From contig NZ_CP107939.1 of NCBI RefSeq assembly GCF_036046055.1, positions 4,526,001 through 4,590,000 on the forward strand: DNA of 64,000 nucleotides, given 5' to 3'. The stretch comes from Nocardia sp. NBC_00403 (GTDB lineage: Bacteria; Actinomycetota; Actinomycetes; Mycobacteriales; Mycobacteriaceae). The notes under the pieces are model-generated. The model ran no database searches. It was not told where the DNA came from and was given only the letters and a program-made list of their open reading frames with translations. The stretch's first letter is position 1. The number at the start of each line of letters is the position of its first letter. The position numbers and the translations under genes were made by a program. Positions 43,987 to 52,847 of the stretch are shown in pieces.

Positions 43987-44618
43987 GACAGCTCCCGCAA
44001 TCGGCCCGCGGCCATTTCGAGCACTCGGTCGCACCGCCGCGCCAATGCCCTGTCGTGGGTGACGACCACGAGTGTCACCGGAAGTTCGGCAAGGACGTCC
44101 GCGGCTTCCTCTTGCCCGGCGAAATCCAGTGCGGCCGTTGGTTCGTCGGCGAGCACGACACCTGCGCCCGTCGCCACACAACCGACCGCGCGAGACAGGT
44201 GCATGCGTTGCAATTGTCCGCCCGAGAGCGTGTCGAGGGGACGGTCTATGAGGGCACCGACCCCGAGGCGGTCCGCCATGGCTTCGGCCGCACCGCGGCT
44301 GCCCGAGCTGGCCAGCAATTCACCTGCCAGCAAAGGGAAACGGCCGGTGGCAGGCCGTTGTGGGATCCACGCGCAGGCCCGCCGCCGCCACGTCTGCTCG
44401 GCGGCGCTGTGCCCACCGCGCCCACCGACCATGACCTCGCCCCGAACCACCGCGTGCAGTCCGAGCACCGCGCGCAACAACGTCGTCTTGCCCGAACCGT
44501 TGGTGCCCGTCAAGGCAACCCGCTGCCCGGCAGGGACATCGAGATCGATATCGCTGACGACTTCGACACGGCCGTGGCGGCAGGACACACCCTTCAATCG
44601 CAGGTCCAACCCGCCCAT
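43983..44618 (-). CDS. Metal ABC transporter ATPase (ZnuC-like)
   Basis: A 211-aa ATPase. Walker A GTNGSGKTTLLRAVLG is near residue 38, the signature LSGGQLQRMHLSRAV near 132, Walker B VVLADEPTAALDFAG near 155, and the switch His is in TLVVVTHDRALA. It is shorter than ZnuC and lacks a C-terminal domain. The ATG at 44618 shares its A with the sigma factor TGA stop (TGATG), and GGAGGTGGTG is the ribosome site, so it is translationally coupled to the sigma factor. Confidence 0.9.
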   Translation of the reverse strand: MGGLDLRLKGVSCRHGRVEVVSDIDLDVPAGQRVALTGTNGSGKTTLLRAVLGLHAVVRGEVMVGGRGGHSAAEQTWRRRACAWIPQRPATGRFPLLAGELLASSGSRGAAEAMADRLGVGALIDRPLDTLSGGQLQRMHLSRAVGCVATGAGVVLADEPTAALDFAGQEEAADVLAELPVTLVVVTHDRALARRCDRVLEMAAGRLRELS

Positions 44619-45274
44619 CACACCACCTCCGTCAGTATCTCCGCGCCCGGCGCGCGCCGCGATTGCGCCCGCGGCAGTAGTCGGACCTGCGCGCCGATCG
44701 GTTCCGCGATGTCGCCTTCGGGGCACGCAGCGGGCTCGTCCACCGCCAGCCACAGGGTGATCAGGGTTTCTCGAGCCCGCGCGACTCTGGAGCGGATCGT
44801 GCCCACCGGGCACCCCACCGTCTGTGCCGCCTCTGCGTAGGACAGGCCGAGCACCTGGGTGAGGACGAAAGCCTCGCGCCGCTGCTCGGGCAGGCCGCGC
44901 AGCAGATCGGCGATCACCATTTCCTCCGGAAAATCGGGTATTTCGTGATCGCGGCGCTGATCGAGGGCCAATTGCCAGTCGTCGAGTTGCGCGTTCTTCG
45001 GCCGGGCCGCCGCGCTGCGGAATCGGTCGACGACCACCCGCCTTGCGATGGACAACAGCCAGGTTCTCGCGGTGGACCGGCCCGCGAACCTGGGCAGACT
45101 GCCGATGGCGCGCAGGAAGGTTTCCTGAGTGAGGTCGTCTGCGGACTGGATATCGGTGAGGTGTGCGACGAATCGCCACACGTCACGTTGGGTCGAGCGG
45201 ATGAATTCCTCCAAGGCGCGACGGTCACCGTTGCCGGCCGCCAGCGCCAGCGCCGTCAGTTGTTCGTCGGACAT
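44618..45274 (-). CDS. sigC: ECF sigma factor, SigC-like
   Basis: A 218-aa sigma factor. Region 2 reads FIRSTQRDVWRFVAHLTDIQSADDLTQETFLRAIGSLPRFAGRSTARTWLLSIARRVVVDRFR, and region 4 is LPEQRREAFVLTQVLGLSYAEAAQTVGCPVGTIRSRVARARE. Both closely follow mycobacterial SigC as I recall it. The C-terminus has an extra 35 residues (PEGDIAEPIGAQVRLLPRAQSRRAPGAEILTEVV) that run to the coupled ATPase start. No anti-sigma gene is adjacent. Work in M. tuberculosis ties SigC to copper acquisition, so a metal importer in the same operon is meaningful. Confidence 0.88.
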   Translation of the reverse strand: MSDEQLTALALAAGNGDRRALEEFIRSTQRDVWRFVAHLTDIQSADDLTQETFLRAIGSLPRFAGRSTARTWLLSIARRVVVDRFRSAAARPKNAQLDDWQLALDQRRDHEIPDFPEEMVIADLLRGLPEQRREAFVLTQVLGLSYAEAAQTVGCPVGTIRSRVARARETLITLWLAVDEPAACPEGDIAEPIGAQVRLLPRAQSRRAPGAEILTEVV

Positions 45275-45630
45275 GACCGGCTCCCATTTCGGTATCTCCG
45301 ACCGGCGGCGAGGAACAAGGAACTACCGCTACGTCGCAGCGGTGAGGGCATCGAATGCATTTCACAGAATCTCGGTTCGGCGACGCCACACGATGCGGCG
45401 TCGAAAAGACCGGCCGCACACTATGCCTCGGCGCACCAACGGGTGCACGGGCGAAGGACGGCCGCTGACCGGGAAGGCGCGCCATAGCCACCGCCCGGGT
45501 CGGGCGAGGAGGATACGGCGGCTGCGTCCGCCACTCGTGTCCGCGGGACCGATAGTGTGCCGACCGGATTGTCGGCCGCTGGACCCCACGTCACTGCGCC
45601 GGAAACATTCCGGCTGCTCGGGACGAACTC
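45275..45630. other. Intergenic region upstream of the sigC operon (356 bp)
   Basis: No gene is supported here. A near-palindrome GAAATGCATTC (minus strand, about 45354-45364) lies about 80 bp before the sigma factor start and could be a metalloregulator site, but it is too weak to call. No confident promoter was found. Confidence 0.4.
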
Positions 45631-46230
45631 TCAGACCAAGACCATCCCGACGGGCGGCCCGCGCCGGGCCATCACATAACGCAACAGGGCACTGCGCGGC
45701 GGCGCACCCCGGTCGACGGCGATCGGAACGCCGGACCCCGCCTCCGCCACGGCCGTATGGACGAGCATCAGCAGCAGCGGCGCGAGCATCCGCGCGTACA
45801 GCGCGGCCAACAGCGCGAACAATGCTCTCTCGCCCAACCACAACCACACCGCACAGACCAGCGCGGCGACGCCGTGCGCGGCCATCATGATCAGCGAATC
45901 AGTCTGTGCACCGCCAAGTTCGGATGTGACCGCGTGCGATGCGCCGTGACCGCCCGATACCCCGGGAACCCCGAACCACAGATGTAGTGCCACCTGCATC
46001 ACCAGCAGCCCACCGCCGATGGCGACAATCCCGCGCTGCCGATCGGCCGCCGCCCACGCCACCGAACCGGTAGCAGCGAACGCGAGAATCAGCGCGGAAG
46101 CCGACACGCCATGCCCCGACACCTCGGCGTGCCCGGCCGCCGACAGCAGCACGCTGATCGCCGCGAACATCGCGGCACGCGTCGCCCGCGTAATCGGGGA
46201 TGCGGGCGAATGATTCATAGCACCGCCCAT
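45631..46230 (-). CDS. Integral membrane protein, unknown, upstream of sigC
   Basis: A 199-aa protein with about five membrane helices (AAMFAAISVLLSAAGHAEVSGHG, ALILAFAATGSVAWAA, IVAIGGGLLVMQVALHLWFGV, LIMMAAHGVAALVCAVWLWLGERALFALLAAL, APLLLMLVHTAVA). Several His residues lie at helix ends (GHAEVSGHG, HLWF, GGHGASHA, AAHG), which suggests metal contact. It lies on the same strand as sigC, 356 bp upstream. The gene may belong to the same metal response (inference). ATG at 46230 is used; an ATG at 46218 is also possible. Confidence 0.7.
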   Translation of the reverse strand: MGGAMNHSPASPITRATRAAMFAAISVLLSAAGHAEVSGHGVSASALILAFAATGSVAWAAADRQRGIVAIGGGLLVMQVALHLWFGVPGVSGGHGASHAVTSELGGAQTDSLIMMAAHGVAALVCAVWLWLGERALFALLAALYARMLAPLLLMLVHTAVAEAGSGVPIAVDRGAPPRSALLRYVMARRGPPVGMVLV

Positions 46231-46367
46231 ATTCCCATCCCCCCGGCGGCTCAGCGCCGGGAGGGCCGCGATCGGCTCACCAGATGGCGTGTGACGGCGG
46301 TGGGCCCGAGCCCATCACCCGGATGAATGGTTGATCGGCGGTGCGTTCGGCGTCGTCGGGTGGCATG

Positions 46368-47723
46368 TCACAAGTCGGGAATCCAGTTGCCGTGGAGTCC
46401 CAGCGGGACTCGGGTGGGCAGGTGGATGCGGGCGACCGGATCACCGGTGAAGTCTTGCGCGGCAAGGATGACGAGGTCGGAAGCACCGCGTTCGGGGTCG
46501 TGGACGTAGGCCATGGTGTAGCCGTCGTCTTCTGCACTCGAGTCGGCGGCGGGAACGAAGACGGTCTCGCCGACGGCGCTGTCGCGACCGAATTCGTGTG
46601 CTTCGGTGGTGCCGTCGCGTAGATCATGTTTGAGCAGCGCGTTGCTGAATCCCGCGTCCGGACGGTCGGCATCGATCGTGCTCGGAGTGGCGTAGAGCTC
46701 GGTGACCGCGGAATACCCGTACCGATACGGGCGTCCGGCGAAGCGGCCGTTCATGCGCGGGAAGTCTTGTGGGCGGTCGTGCAGAAGGTCTTGGCGCACT
46801 TTCCCGATCGACAGGTCGACGGTCCAGCGTTCCAGCACCGGACGGCTACCACCGATATCGGTCAGCTCGTACTCGTTCGGATGCACGATCACGTCGACGA
46901 CGATCGACCCGTCGTCTTCGAAGGCGTTGAGGGTGTGACCGACACTGCCAGGTGCCAGTTCGAGCCAGCGAACAGCACCGCCGGAGCGGCGCAGCACGCC
47001 GATCCGGGACCCGAGTGCCGGGTTCCAGGCGAAGGGCACGCCGGTGGCGATTCTGTCCATCGTGAAGACCAAGGGTGACTCGTAGATCAGCACGTAGTTT
47101 TCGGTGAGCGCGAAGTCGTGCATATACGGCATGGACGGGGTCGAAATGTTGGTCACCTGCTGGACCTCGCCGGTTCGGCCGATCTCGATGTGCTGCACGA
47201 AGTCCGCGCCGTAACGGAACGTCAGTGCGTGCAGTAGCCCGGTGCTCGGCTCGTATTTGCTGTGGGCGTTGGCGGCGAAGCCTTCCGGAGTGGCGCCCAG
47301 GTCGGAGGGGCCGACGGTGTCGAGCTCGTAGGTGAGTTCATACGGGCGGATGCCGCCCTCGAGGAGGGCATAGGTGCGACCGCCGTGGCCGGCGACCTGG
47401 ACGTTGGGTGCGAAATCCAGCTGATCGTCCACGGGTACGCCGCGGCGCGGCTCGCCGAGCCGGTCGGCTACCGAAGTCGAACGCACCCAACGGTTTCGAT
47501 ACCACTCGGCGCGGCCATCACGCAGCCGCACCCCGTGGACCATGCCTTCGCCCAGCGTCCAAATGTGGGCCGAAGCATCTTCGAGGCCGAGCGGATTCGG
47601 GCCGATACGGAGGTACCGGCCGTTCAGTTCCGGTGGTATTCGACCGGTCACCGGCAGATCGTGGACCGTGATCTCTTCGGTCACGGGCGCGAAATTGCCT
47701 CGGACATAACGGTTGTCGGTCAT
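46368..47723 (-). CDS. Carotenoid oxygenase (lignostilbene/carotenoid cleavage dioxygenase family)
   Basis: A 451-aa seven-bladed-propeller dioxygenase that splits a double bond in carotenoids, stilbenes or related polyenes with non-heme iron. All four iron ligands are seen: His in FAANAHSKYEPSTG, His in MPYMHDFALTENY, His in SVGHTLNAFEDDG, and His in VPLGLHGNWIPDL at the C-terminus. The opening LNGRYLRIGPNPLG and TLGEGMVHGVRL are family signatures. ATG at 47723 follows AAGGGGTCCC. It is divergent from a TetR gene with two operators between. Confidence 0.92.
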   Translation of the reverse strand: MTDNRYVRGNFAPVTEEITVHDLPVTGRIPPELNGRYLRIGPNPLGLEDASAHIWTLGEGMVHGVRLRDGRAEWYRNRWVRSTSVADRLGEPRRGVPVDDQLDFAPNVQVAGHGGRTYALLEGGIRPYELTYELDTVGPSDLGATPEGFAANAHSKYEPSTGLLHALTFRYGADFVQHIEIGRTGEVQQVTNISTPSMPYMHDFALTENYVLIYESPLVFTMDRIATGVPFAWNPALGSRIGVLRRSGGAVRWLELAPGSVGHTLNAFEDDGSIVVDVIVHPNEYELTDIGGSRPVLERWTVDLSIGKVRQDLLHDRPQDFPRMNGRFAGRPYRYGYSAVTELYATPSTIDADRPDAGFSNALLKHDLRDGTTEAHEFGRDSAVGETVFVPAADSSAEDDGYTMAYVHDPERGASDLVILAAQDFTGDPVARIHLPTRVPLGLHGNWIPDL

Positions 47724-47769
47724 GGGACCCCTTCGGTCGGTCGGATCGGTACGGCCTCGACAGTACATC

Positions 47770-47819
47770 TGTTCTATACATTTGTATAGAACAGATGTTT
47801 GTGACGTTTGTATGAAACA
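47770..47819. promoter_or_regulatory. Tandem TetR operators between carotenoid oxygenase and TetR
   Basis: A perfect palindrome with 11-bp arms TGTTCTATACA / TGTATAGAACA and a two-base centre (47770-47793) is followed 26 bp on by a degenerate copy of the same length, TGTTTGTGACG...TATGAAACA (47796-47819). They occupy the space between the divergent starts. Confidence 0.75.
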
Positions 47820-47848
47820 CTCGTCATAGGGGCGGCTAGGATTGCGGG

Positions 47849-48406
47849 ATGGGACACCGCGAGGATCTGCTGGACGGCGCCAAGCGCTGCCTCATCGAGC
47901 GTGGCTACGCTCGCACAACGGCCCGCGATATCGTGGCGGCCTCCGGTGCCAACCTTGCTTCGATCGGCTACCACTTCGGTTCGAAGGAAGCCCTGCTCAA
48001 CATTGCGATGCTGGCGATGTCCGGCGATGCGATGGAGGAGATTCGGCAGCTCGTACCGGCCGATGCCCTACCCGCTCAACGGATTCGTCTCATCTGGGAC
48101 GCGCTGATCGAATCCTTCGCCGACAATCGCGCAATGTGGACCGCGAACCTGGAGCTGGCTGTGCAGGCCATCCGTTCCGACGACCTGCGTGCTCAGTTGT
48201 CCGATGGCCAGGAGTCGGCCCGCGAGATGCTCGGCGGCTTTGTGTCACATGCCGGTGCTGACGCTCGCGAAGCTGGTTCGGTGGAACTCGCCTTGATCAC
48301 CGGGGTGATGGTCCAGCATCTCGTCGATCCGTCGCGTGCGCCCGACGCGGAACAAGTGCTACGCGGACTACGCGCCATTGCGACCGCCGGTGACGAGAAA
48401 GCGTGA
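47849..48406 (+). CDS. TetR-family repressor
   Basis: A 185-aa repressor with the helix-turn-helix LLDGAKRCLIERGYARTTARDIVAASGANLASIGYHFGSKEALLNIAM at residues 7-54, and a helical effector domain (ESFADNRAMWTANLELAVQAIRSDDLRAQLSDGQESAREML), typical of the TetR_C family. ATG at 47849. It is divergent from the carotenoid oxygenase and should bind the two palindromes between them. Confidence 0.92.
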   Translation: MGHREDLLDGAKRCLIERGYARTTARDIVAASGANLASIGYHFGSKEALLNIAMLAMSGDAMEEIRQLVPADALPAQRIRLIWDALIESFADNRAMWTANLELAVQAIRSDDLRAQLSDGQESAREMLGGFVSHAGADAREAGSVELALITGVMVQHLVDPSRAPDAEQVLRGLRAIATAGDEKA

Positions 48407-48560
48407 ACGCCGGGAGGTGGCACCCGAGCTCGGAAACGAATGGATGCAAGCTCTTGTTCGGTCTGCTCGACGTCAGTGAATCTACTATCTGACTACGTGA
48501 TTATTCGCCGTTGTTTCCATATACTTCTGCGGTGCTGCAACTTCTCGGGATTGTCATCTA

Positions 48561-48580
48561 CTATCTATCTCAGTAGATAG
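48561..48580. repeat. Small inverted repeat before the secreted peptide gene
   Basis: CTATCTA (48561-48567) and TAGATAG (48574-48580) form an inverted repeat inside an AT-richer 227-bp region (48407-48633). A half-like CTACTATCT also occurs at about 48482. Probably a regulator site; no gene is seen here. Confidence 0.35.
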
Positions 48581-48633
48581 GTTGCTGTTGGACCGGCGAC
48601 CAGCGCACATCGGAGCAGAAAGGCAAAGAGGCC

Positions 48634-49017
48634 ATGAAGCGAGGTGGGTCGAGGGAGAAGACGGTCGCCTTGATCGTCGGAGCTTTCGCTGCGGGAACGG
48701 TGGTTGCGTCCGGTGGTGCGGCAGCGGACCCCGGGGCGCGCGCGGACCACTCGAGCAGCGGTCGCAATGCCGATGGCGGCGGTAACTCGGTCGGCAGGCA
48801 CAAGATCGACCCCTACGGTTACAGCCACGTCGACGCCAACCCGCTGCGGCAGAACGAGCATCAGCAGAATCTCCGCGAGTACCACCAACGGCAGAATCGG
48901 CAACAGCCGACCGAGAACATCACCGGTTCGAATGCGGGGTCCCAGAGTTGGACGCCGATGGCGCGGCCTGACGGCAGCGGCTGGACCGTGTGCCCGCCCA
49001 TGGCGAGCTGGTGCTGA
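48634..49017 (+). CDS. Small secreted protein, unknown
   Basis: A 127-aa protein with an N-terminal signal peptide (KTVALIVGAFAAGTVVASGGAAADPG, cleavage probably after AAA). The mature part is hydrophilic, rich in Asn, Gln and His (NPLRQNEHQQNLREYHQRQNRQQPTENI) and ends in two Cys (TVCPPMASWC), probably a disulfide. ATG at 48634. A hairpin follows the stop. No family was recognised. Confidence 0.68.
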   Translation: MKRGGSREKTVALIVGAFAAGTVVASGGAAADPGARADHSSSGRNADGGGNSVGRHKIDPYGYSHVDANPLRQNEHQQNLREYHQRQNRQQPTENITGSNAGSQSWTPMARPDGSGWTVCPPMASWC

Positions 49018-49054
49018 CCGGCTTGGTGCTTACCCGGAACCTGATCTGACCGCA

Positions 49055-49097
49055 ACCGGCACGAACACCATTGCAGGACTGCGGTGTTCGTGCCGGT
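49055..49097 (+). terminator. Perfect 15-bp hairpin after the secreted protein gene
   Basis: ACCGGCACGAACACC (49055-49069) pairs perfectly with GGTGTTCGTGCCGGT (49083-49097). There is no T run, as is common for actinobacterial terminators. It lies between the + gene at 48634 and the convergent gene ending at 49142, so it can serve both. Confidence 0.7.
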
Positions 49098-49141
49098 CAC
49101 GATCTGGTCCGCCACTCGTAGAGTCGAGTGGCGGCAATGCG

Positions 49142-49951
49142 TCAGGCCAGGTCTGCCTGCTGTGGGCCGGGGGCTGGTTGCGGGTCTACGGCGCCGATGA
49201 CTGCGCCGACGCCCGCGCCGGCCACTGCGCCGACGGCCGCACCGATTGCGATGAAGGGCGCCGCTACCATTGCGTAGCCGATCGCGGCACCTATTACTGG
49301 TACGACCAAGAGGCCTGCCGGTGCGAACGGCAGCCCGGCGACGGCCCCCGCGACTGCACCGATGATCGCGCCGCTGAAGGCGATCGGACTGGCGATCATG
49401 GAGCCGGCGCTGGCTCCGACCGCAGTGCCGACCGCGGTGCTGCCGACAACGTGGCCCGCGATTCGATCAGAACGCGCAGGCTCGATTCCCGCCGAAGTGA
49501 GGCCCTGCGCCAAGGCGGCTTGCGTGCCCTTGGCCCCATCGTTGATCTGCTGACCTTGCTCGGAATTCAGCCACTCGGGTCGGTCGATCTCGACGTCGCC
49601 GATGCGGATGCGGTTGTTCAATGCCTCGGCCGGTGCCACCGGCTGAGCGGGAGCGATGCCATCCGGCGCAGGTGGCACCGCCGGATCGATGGTATCGGCA
49701 ACGGGTGTCGCGACGAGTGCGTTCGTGCCGGGGGCAGCGAACGATCCCTCGGCGAACGCGAGGGGATCACCGATTATCGCCTGTCCGTACGGCGTCTGCA
49801 CGATCGCCGCATCGGCGGGCGATTGCTGATCGGCGCTGGCGGGAGCGCCGCCGATCACGGCGAGGGACAGGGGAAGTGCGCCGACGACAAAGAACGAAGC
49901 CGCGCGGGCAGCGAACGGACGGACCGGAGTCCGGTGATGATGTAAGCCCAT
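49142..49951 (-). CDS. Secreted glycine/alanine-rich protein, unknown
   Basis: A 269-aa protein. An Arg-containing signal peptide (RPFAARAASFFVVGALPLSLAVIGGAPASADQ) is followed by a Pro/Ala linker, a helical segment (EWLNSEQGQQINDGAKGTQAALAQG), and a hydrophobic C-terminal half with glycine-zipper repeats (GTAVGASAGSMIASPIAFSGAIIGAVAGAVAGLPF; FIAIGAAVGAVAGAGVGAVIGAVDPQ). Such zippers insert in membranes or oligomerise. Start ATG 49951 with AGGAG five bases upstream; ATG 49963 also possible. I see similar proteins as unannotated nocardial secreted proteins. Confidence 0.7.
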   Translation of the reverse strand: MGLHHHRTPVRPFAARAASFFVVGALPLSLAVIGGAPASADQQSPADAAIVQTPYGQAIIGDPLAFAEGSFAAPGTNALVATPVADTIDPAVPPAPDGIAPAQPVAPAEALNNRIRIGDVEIDRPEWLNSEQGQQINDGAKGTQAALAQGLTSAGIEPARSDRIAGHVVGSTAVGTAVGASAGSMIASPIAFSGAIIGAVAGAVAGLPFAPAGLLVVPVIGAAIGYAMVAAPFIAIGAAVGAVAGAGVGAVIGAVDPQPAPGPQQADLA

Positions 49952-49997
49952 GAATCTCCTCATTCTGGCTAGCGATTGGTTTCTATCGCATTCGTAG

Positions 49998-50331
49998 CCA
50001 GGGGTTGTCCGGATCTGTATCGAAGGAACGGGAGATATTTGTGCCCGGTCTACCTGCCCCGATCGGCGACGAGGCCGCCTATCCACCCGTGCCCAGCGGG
50101 GAGCATGGCCTCGACCAGCCCGCGGGCGCGGGTGTCCGGTCCGGTCGCACCGAAGGCGTGCGCGGTGGCCTGAACGCCCCTCCATCACGGGCATGATCTG
50201 GTTCGCCGGCGTCGCAGGCTCGGTGGCGGAAACCATCTCGGCGAATCCGCTTGCCAGCAGCCCGAATCGGTCCCGTACCCACGAGGTCCGGATCGTGACC
50301 AAGGGCGCGACCGACCGAACAGGTGAGAAGG
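49998..50331 (-). pseudogene. Unrecognised, frameshifted coding remnant
   Basis: The minus strand reads VAPLVTIRTSWVRDRFGLLASGFAEMV then SATEPATPANQIMPVMEG, and after a shift VQATAHAFGATGPDTRARGLVEAMLPAGHGWIGGLVADRG, together looking like the C-terminal part of one lost protein. No start codon fits. The family is not recognised. Confidence 0.3.
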
Positions 50332-50460
50332 TCAGGGGTGCCAGGTGATTCGGCCACCTTGGAAGTCCTGGGCTTTGCCGCCTTCGTAGTCGTATTCGTC
50401 GCTGGTGGGATAGCCGTAGCGGCCGCCTTTGGTCAGCGACGTTGTGATGCGGTTCGATCT
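50332..50460 (-). pseudogene. LGFP-repeat protein C-terminal remnant
   Basis: The frame ending at 50332 reads KGGRYGYPTSDEYDYEGGKAQDFQGGRITWHP, a complete LGFP repeat as found in mycolic-acid actinomycete envelope proteins. No signal peptide or further repeats remain upstream, so this is the tail of a deleted gene. Confidence 0.65.
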
Positions 50461-50678
50461 TCGGCAACCGCCTGTGGCATGACCGGTGTCCTCTGCAGGG
50501 TACCGAGGTGGGACATTCCCATATCGGCGCACGAGGGGAACCGTTAGCCGAGCTCAGTTTCGTGGTTCGTGGGTAGCCGACGCCGAGGTCGTTATCGCGC
50601 CTGGTGGCGGATGACCGCTGAGTAGACCGCCGGCATGTCGCATCGAGCGCCTAGCGGGTGCGGCGGCACGAGGCCCTC

Positions 50679-52724
50679 TCAATCGGCCAGTCCCCGTCGA
50701 ACCAGGAGTGGCTCGATCTCCGGTGCGCGGCCCCGGAAGGACACGAATGCCTCGAGCGGGTCGACCGACCCACCGCGGGAGAGCAGTTCGCGACGGAACG
50801 CCTCGCCTTTGTCGCGGGTCGAGGCGGCACCGTCGTTGAACCACTCGACGGTGTCCGCGTCGAGCACTTCGCTCCAGATGTAGGAGTAGTAGCCCGCCGC
50901 GTAACCGCCCGAGAAGATATGTGCGAAGTAGCCTGTCCGGTATCGCGGTGGGATCGTCTCCATTGCGAGGCCCGCTTTGCGGAGCGCCTCCTCCTCGAAG
51001 GTTTCGGCCTCCACGCCCGCCAGCGCATCGGGTCCGGGCGCGCGGTGCCATGTCCAGTCCAGCAGTGCCGCGCCGAGATACTCGACGGTGCGGAAACCTT
51101 CGCCGAATCGTTCTGCCGCCGCCATGCGTTCGACGAGTTCGGTGGGCATCGGTTCGCCGGTGTCGATGTGCTTGGTGTAGTTGGCCAGTATTTCCGGGCG
51201 AGCCATCCACATTTCGTTCACTTGTGACGGGAACTCCACGAAGTCGCGCGGTACTTCGGTGCCGGAGAAGAACGGATAGTGCACGTCGGAGAACAGTCCG
51301 TGCAGTGCGTGGCCGAACTCGTGGAAGAGGGTCCTGACGTTGTCCCAGGTGAGCAGCGCGGGCTCGCCCGCGGGTGGTTTCACGATGTTGAGGTTGTTGA
51401 CCACCACCGGCTGTGTTCCCAGGAGCCGAGATTGGCTGACGAGTGCGTTCATCCAGGCTCCGCCGCGCTTGGACGGCCGGGCGAAGAAGTCGCCGAGGAA
51501 CAGGCCGAGTGCGCTGCCGTCCGCGTCGAATACCTCGAAGACCCGGACCTCCGGGCGGTAGCCGATCAAATCCGTGCGTTCGCGCAGGGTGATCCCATAG
51601 ACCTGCTCGGCGGCGAAGAACACACCGTCGCGCAACACCCGATCGAGCTCGAAGTAGGGGCGCAGCGCCTCGGCGTCCACCGAGAACCGTTCGGCCCGAA
51701 CCTTTTCCGACCAGAACTGCCAGTCCCACGAGCGCAGCTCGGGTTCGGCACCCCAGGCCAGCATCGCGGTCACCAACTCGCCCGCCTCCCGCTCCGCGTT
51801 GACCACTGCGGGCGGAACCAACCGGCCCAACATCTCCTCGACCGCCTCGGGGGTCTTCGCGGTCTGGTCCTCGACCGCGTACGCCGCGTGGTCGGAGTAG
51901 CCGAGTAATGCCGCGCGCTCGGCCCGCAGGGCGGCGATCCGGACGGCGACGCGGCCGTTGCGGCCGTCCTCGCCTACACCGCGACCCAGCGAGGCCGCCA
52001 TCACCCGCTGCCGCACGTTTCGGTCGGCCAGTTCGGCGAGCACGGATTGGTTGGAGAAGTTCTGCAGGCTCAACGCCCACGCCCCCTCGCGTCCGAGTGA
52101 ACGAGCGTTCTCGGCCGCGGCGGCCACCGCCACGGGCCCGAGCCCAGTCAATTCTTCCGCGGTCTCGACGACCAGCGTCGCTGCATTGGTGGCGGCCAAG
52201 TTGTTCTGCCCGAATTCGGTTGCCGCCGCAGCAAGTTCGGCGTTGAGCTCACGCAAACGGACCTGTCCCGCGGCATCCAGTCGGGCGCCCGCCCGGACGA
52301 ACCGGATGTGGTACTGCTCGAGCAGCCGCAGTTCCTCGGAGTCAAGGTCGAGCTCGTCGCGCCGTCGATACAGCGATTCGATCCGGGCGAAGAGCGCGGG
52401 GTCGAAATAGATGGCGTCGCGGTGCGCGGCCAGCTTCGGAGAGATTTCGGCCTCGATCGCGTCGGTGCCCGCACTGGAGTCCGAGCTTGCGATATTGAAG
52501 AAGACGTTGGCCACCCTGGTGAGCAATTCCCCCGAACGCTCCAGCGCGACCACGGTATCGGCGAACGTGGGTTCCGCATCGAGGGACGTGATGGCGGCGA
52601 TCTCGGCCAGCTGCTCCACCATGCCGCACTCGAACGCAGGCAGGTAGTGCTCCTCGCCGATCTCGGCGAACGGGGGCAACTGGTAGGGAAGCGTGCTGCG
52701 CTCGAAGAACGGATTGCTCGTCAT
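50679..52724 (-). CDS. M3-family zinc metallopeptidase (dipeptidyl carboxypeptidase, Dcp-like)
   Basis: A 681-aa cytoplasmic peptidase. The zinc site HEFGH is in VRTLFHEFGHALHGLFSDVHYPFFSGTEVPRDFVEFPSQVNEMW near residues 465-505, with the third ligand Glu in FVEFPSQ. The N-terminus NPFFERSTLPYQLPPFAEIGEEHYLPAFECGM is the Dcp/OpdA opening. Length matches Dcp (about 680). It removes C-terminal dipeptides from small peptides. ATG at 52724. It is divergent from the acyl-CoA dehydrogenase gene. Confidence 0.95.
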   Translation of the reverse strand: MTSNPFFERSTLPYQLPPFAEIGEEHYLPAFECGMVEQLAEIAAITSLDAEPTFADTVVALERSGELLTRVANVFFNIASSDSSAGTDAIEAEISPKLAAHRDAIYFDPALFARIESLYRRRDELDLDSEELRLLEQYHIRFVRAGARLDAAGQVRLRELNAELAAAATEFGQNNLAATNAATLVVETAEELTGLGPVAVAAAAENARSLGREGAWALSLQNFSNQSVLAELADRNVRQRVMAASLGRGVGEDGRNGRVAVRIAALRAERAALLGYSDHAAYAVEDQTAKTPEAVEEMLGRLVPPAVVNAEREAGELVTAMLAWGAEPELRSWDWQFWSEKVRAERFSVDAEALRPYFELDRVLRDGVFFAAEQVYGITLRERTDLIGYRPEVRVFEVFDADGSALGLFLGDFFARPSKRGGAWMNALVSQSRLLGTQPVVVNNLNIVKPPAGEPALLTWDNVRTLFHEFGHALHGLFSDVHYPFFSGTEVPRDFVEFPSQVNEMWMARPEILANYTKHIDTGEPMPTELVERMAAAERFGEGFRTVEYLGAALLDWTWHRAPGPDALAGVEAETFEEEALRKAGLAMETIPPRYRTGYFAHIFSGGYAAGYYSYIWSEVLDADTVEWFNDGAASTRDKGEAFRRELLSRGGSVDPLEAFVSFRGRAPEIEPLLVRRGLAD

Positions 52725-52847
52725 AGTGGAAACCTTATGCCGGGACAGCGTGGGCTCGTCAGGGGTTCACCTCCCCGCACCGCCCGCGGCCGGCCGGGCC
52801 GCGTGCGGGCTATTGAACAGCGGTCAGTAAGTGCATAGTGTCGGATC

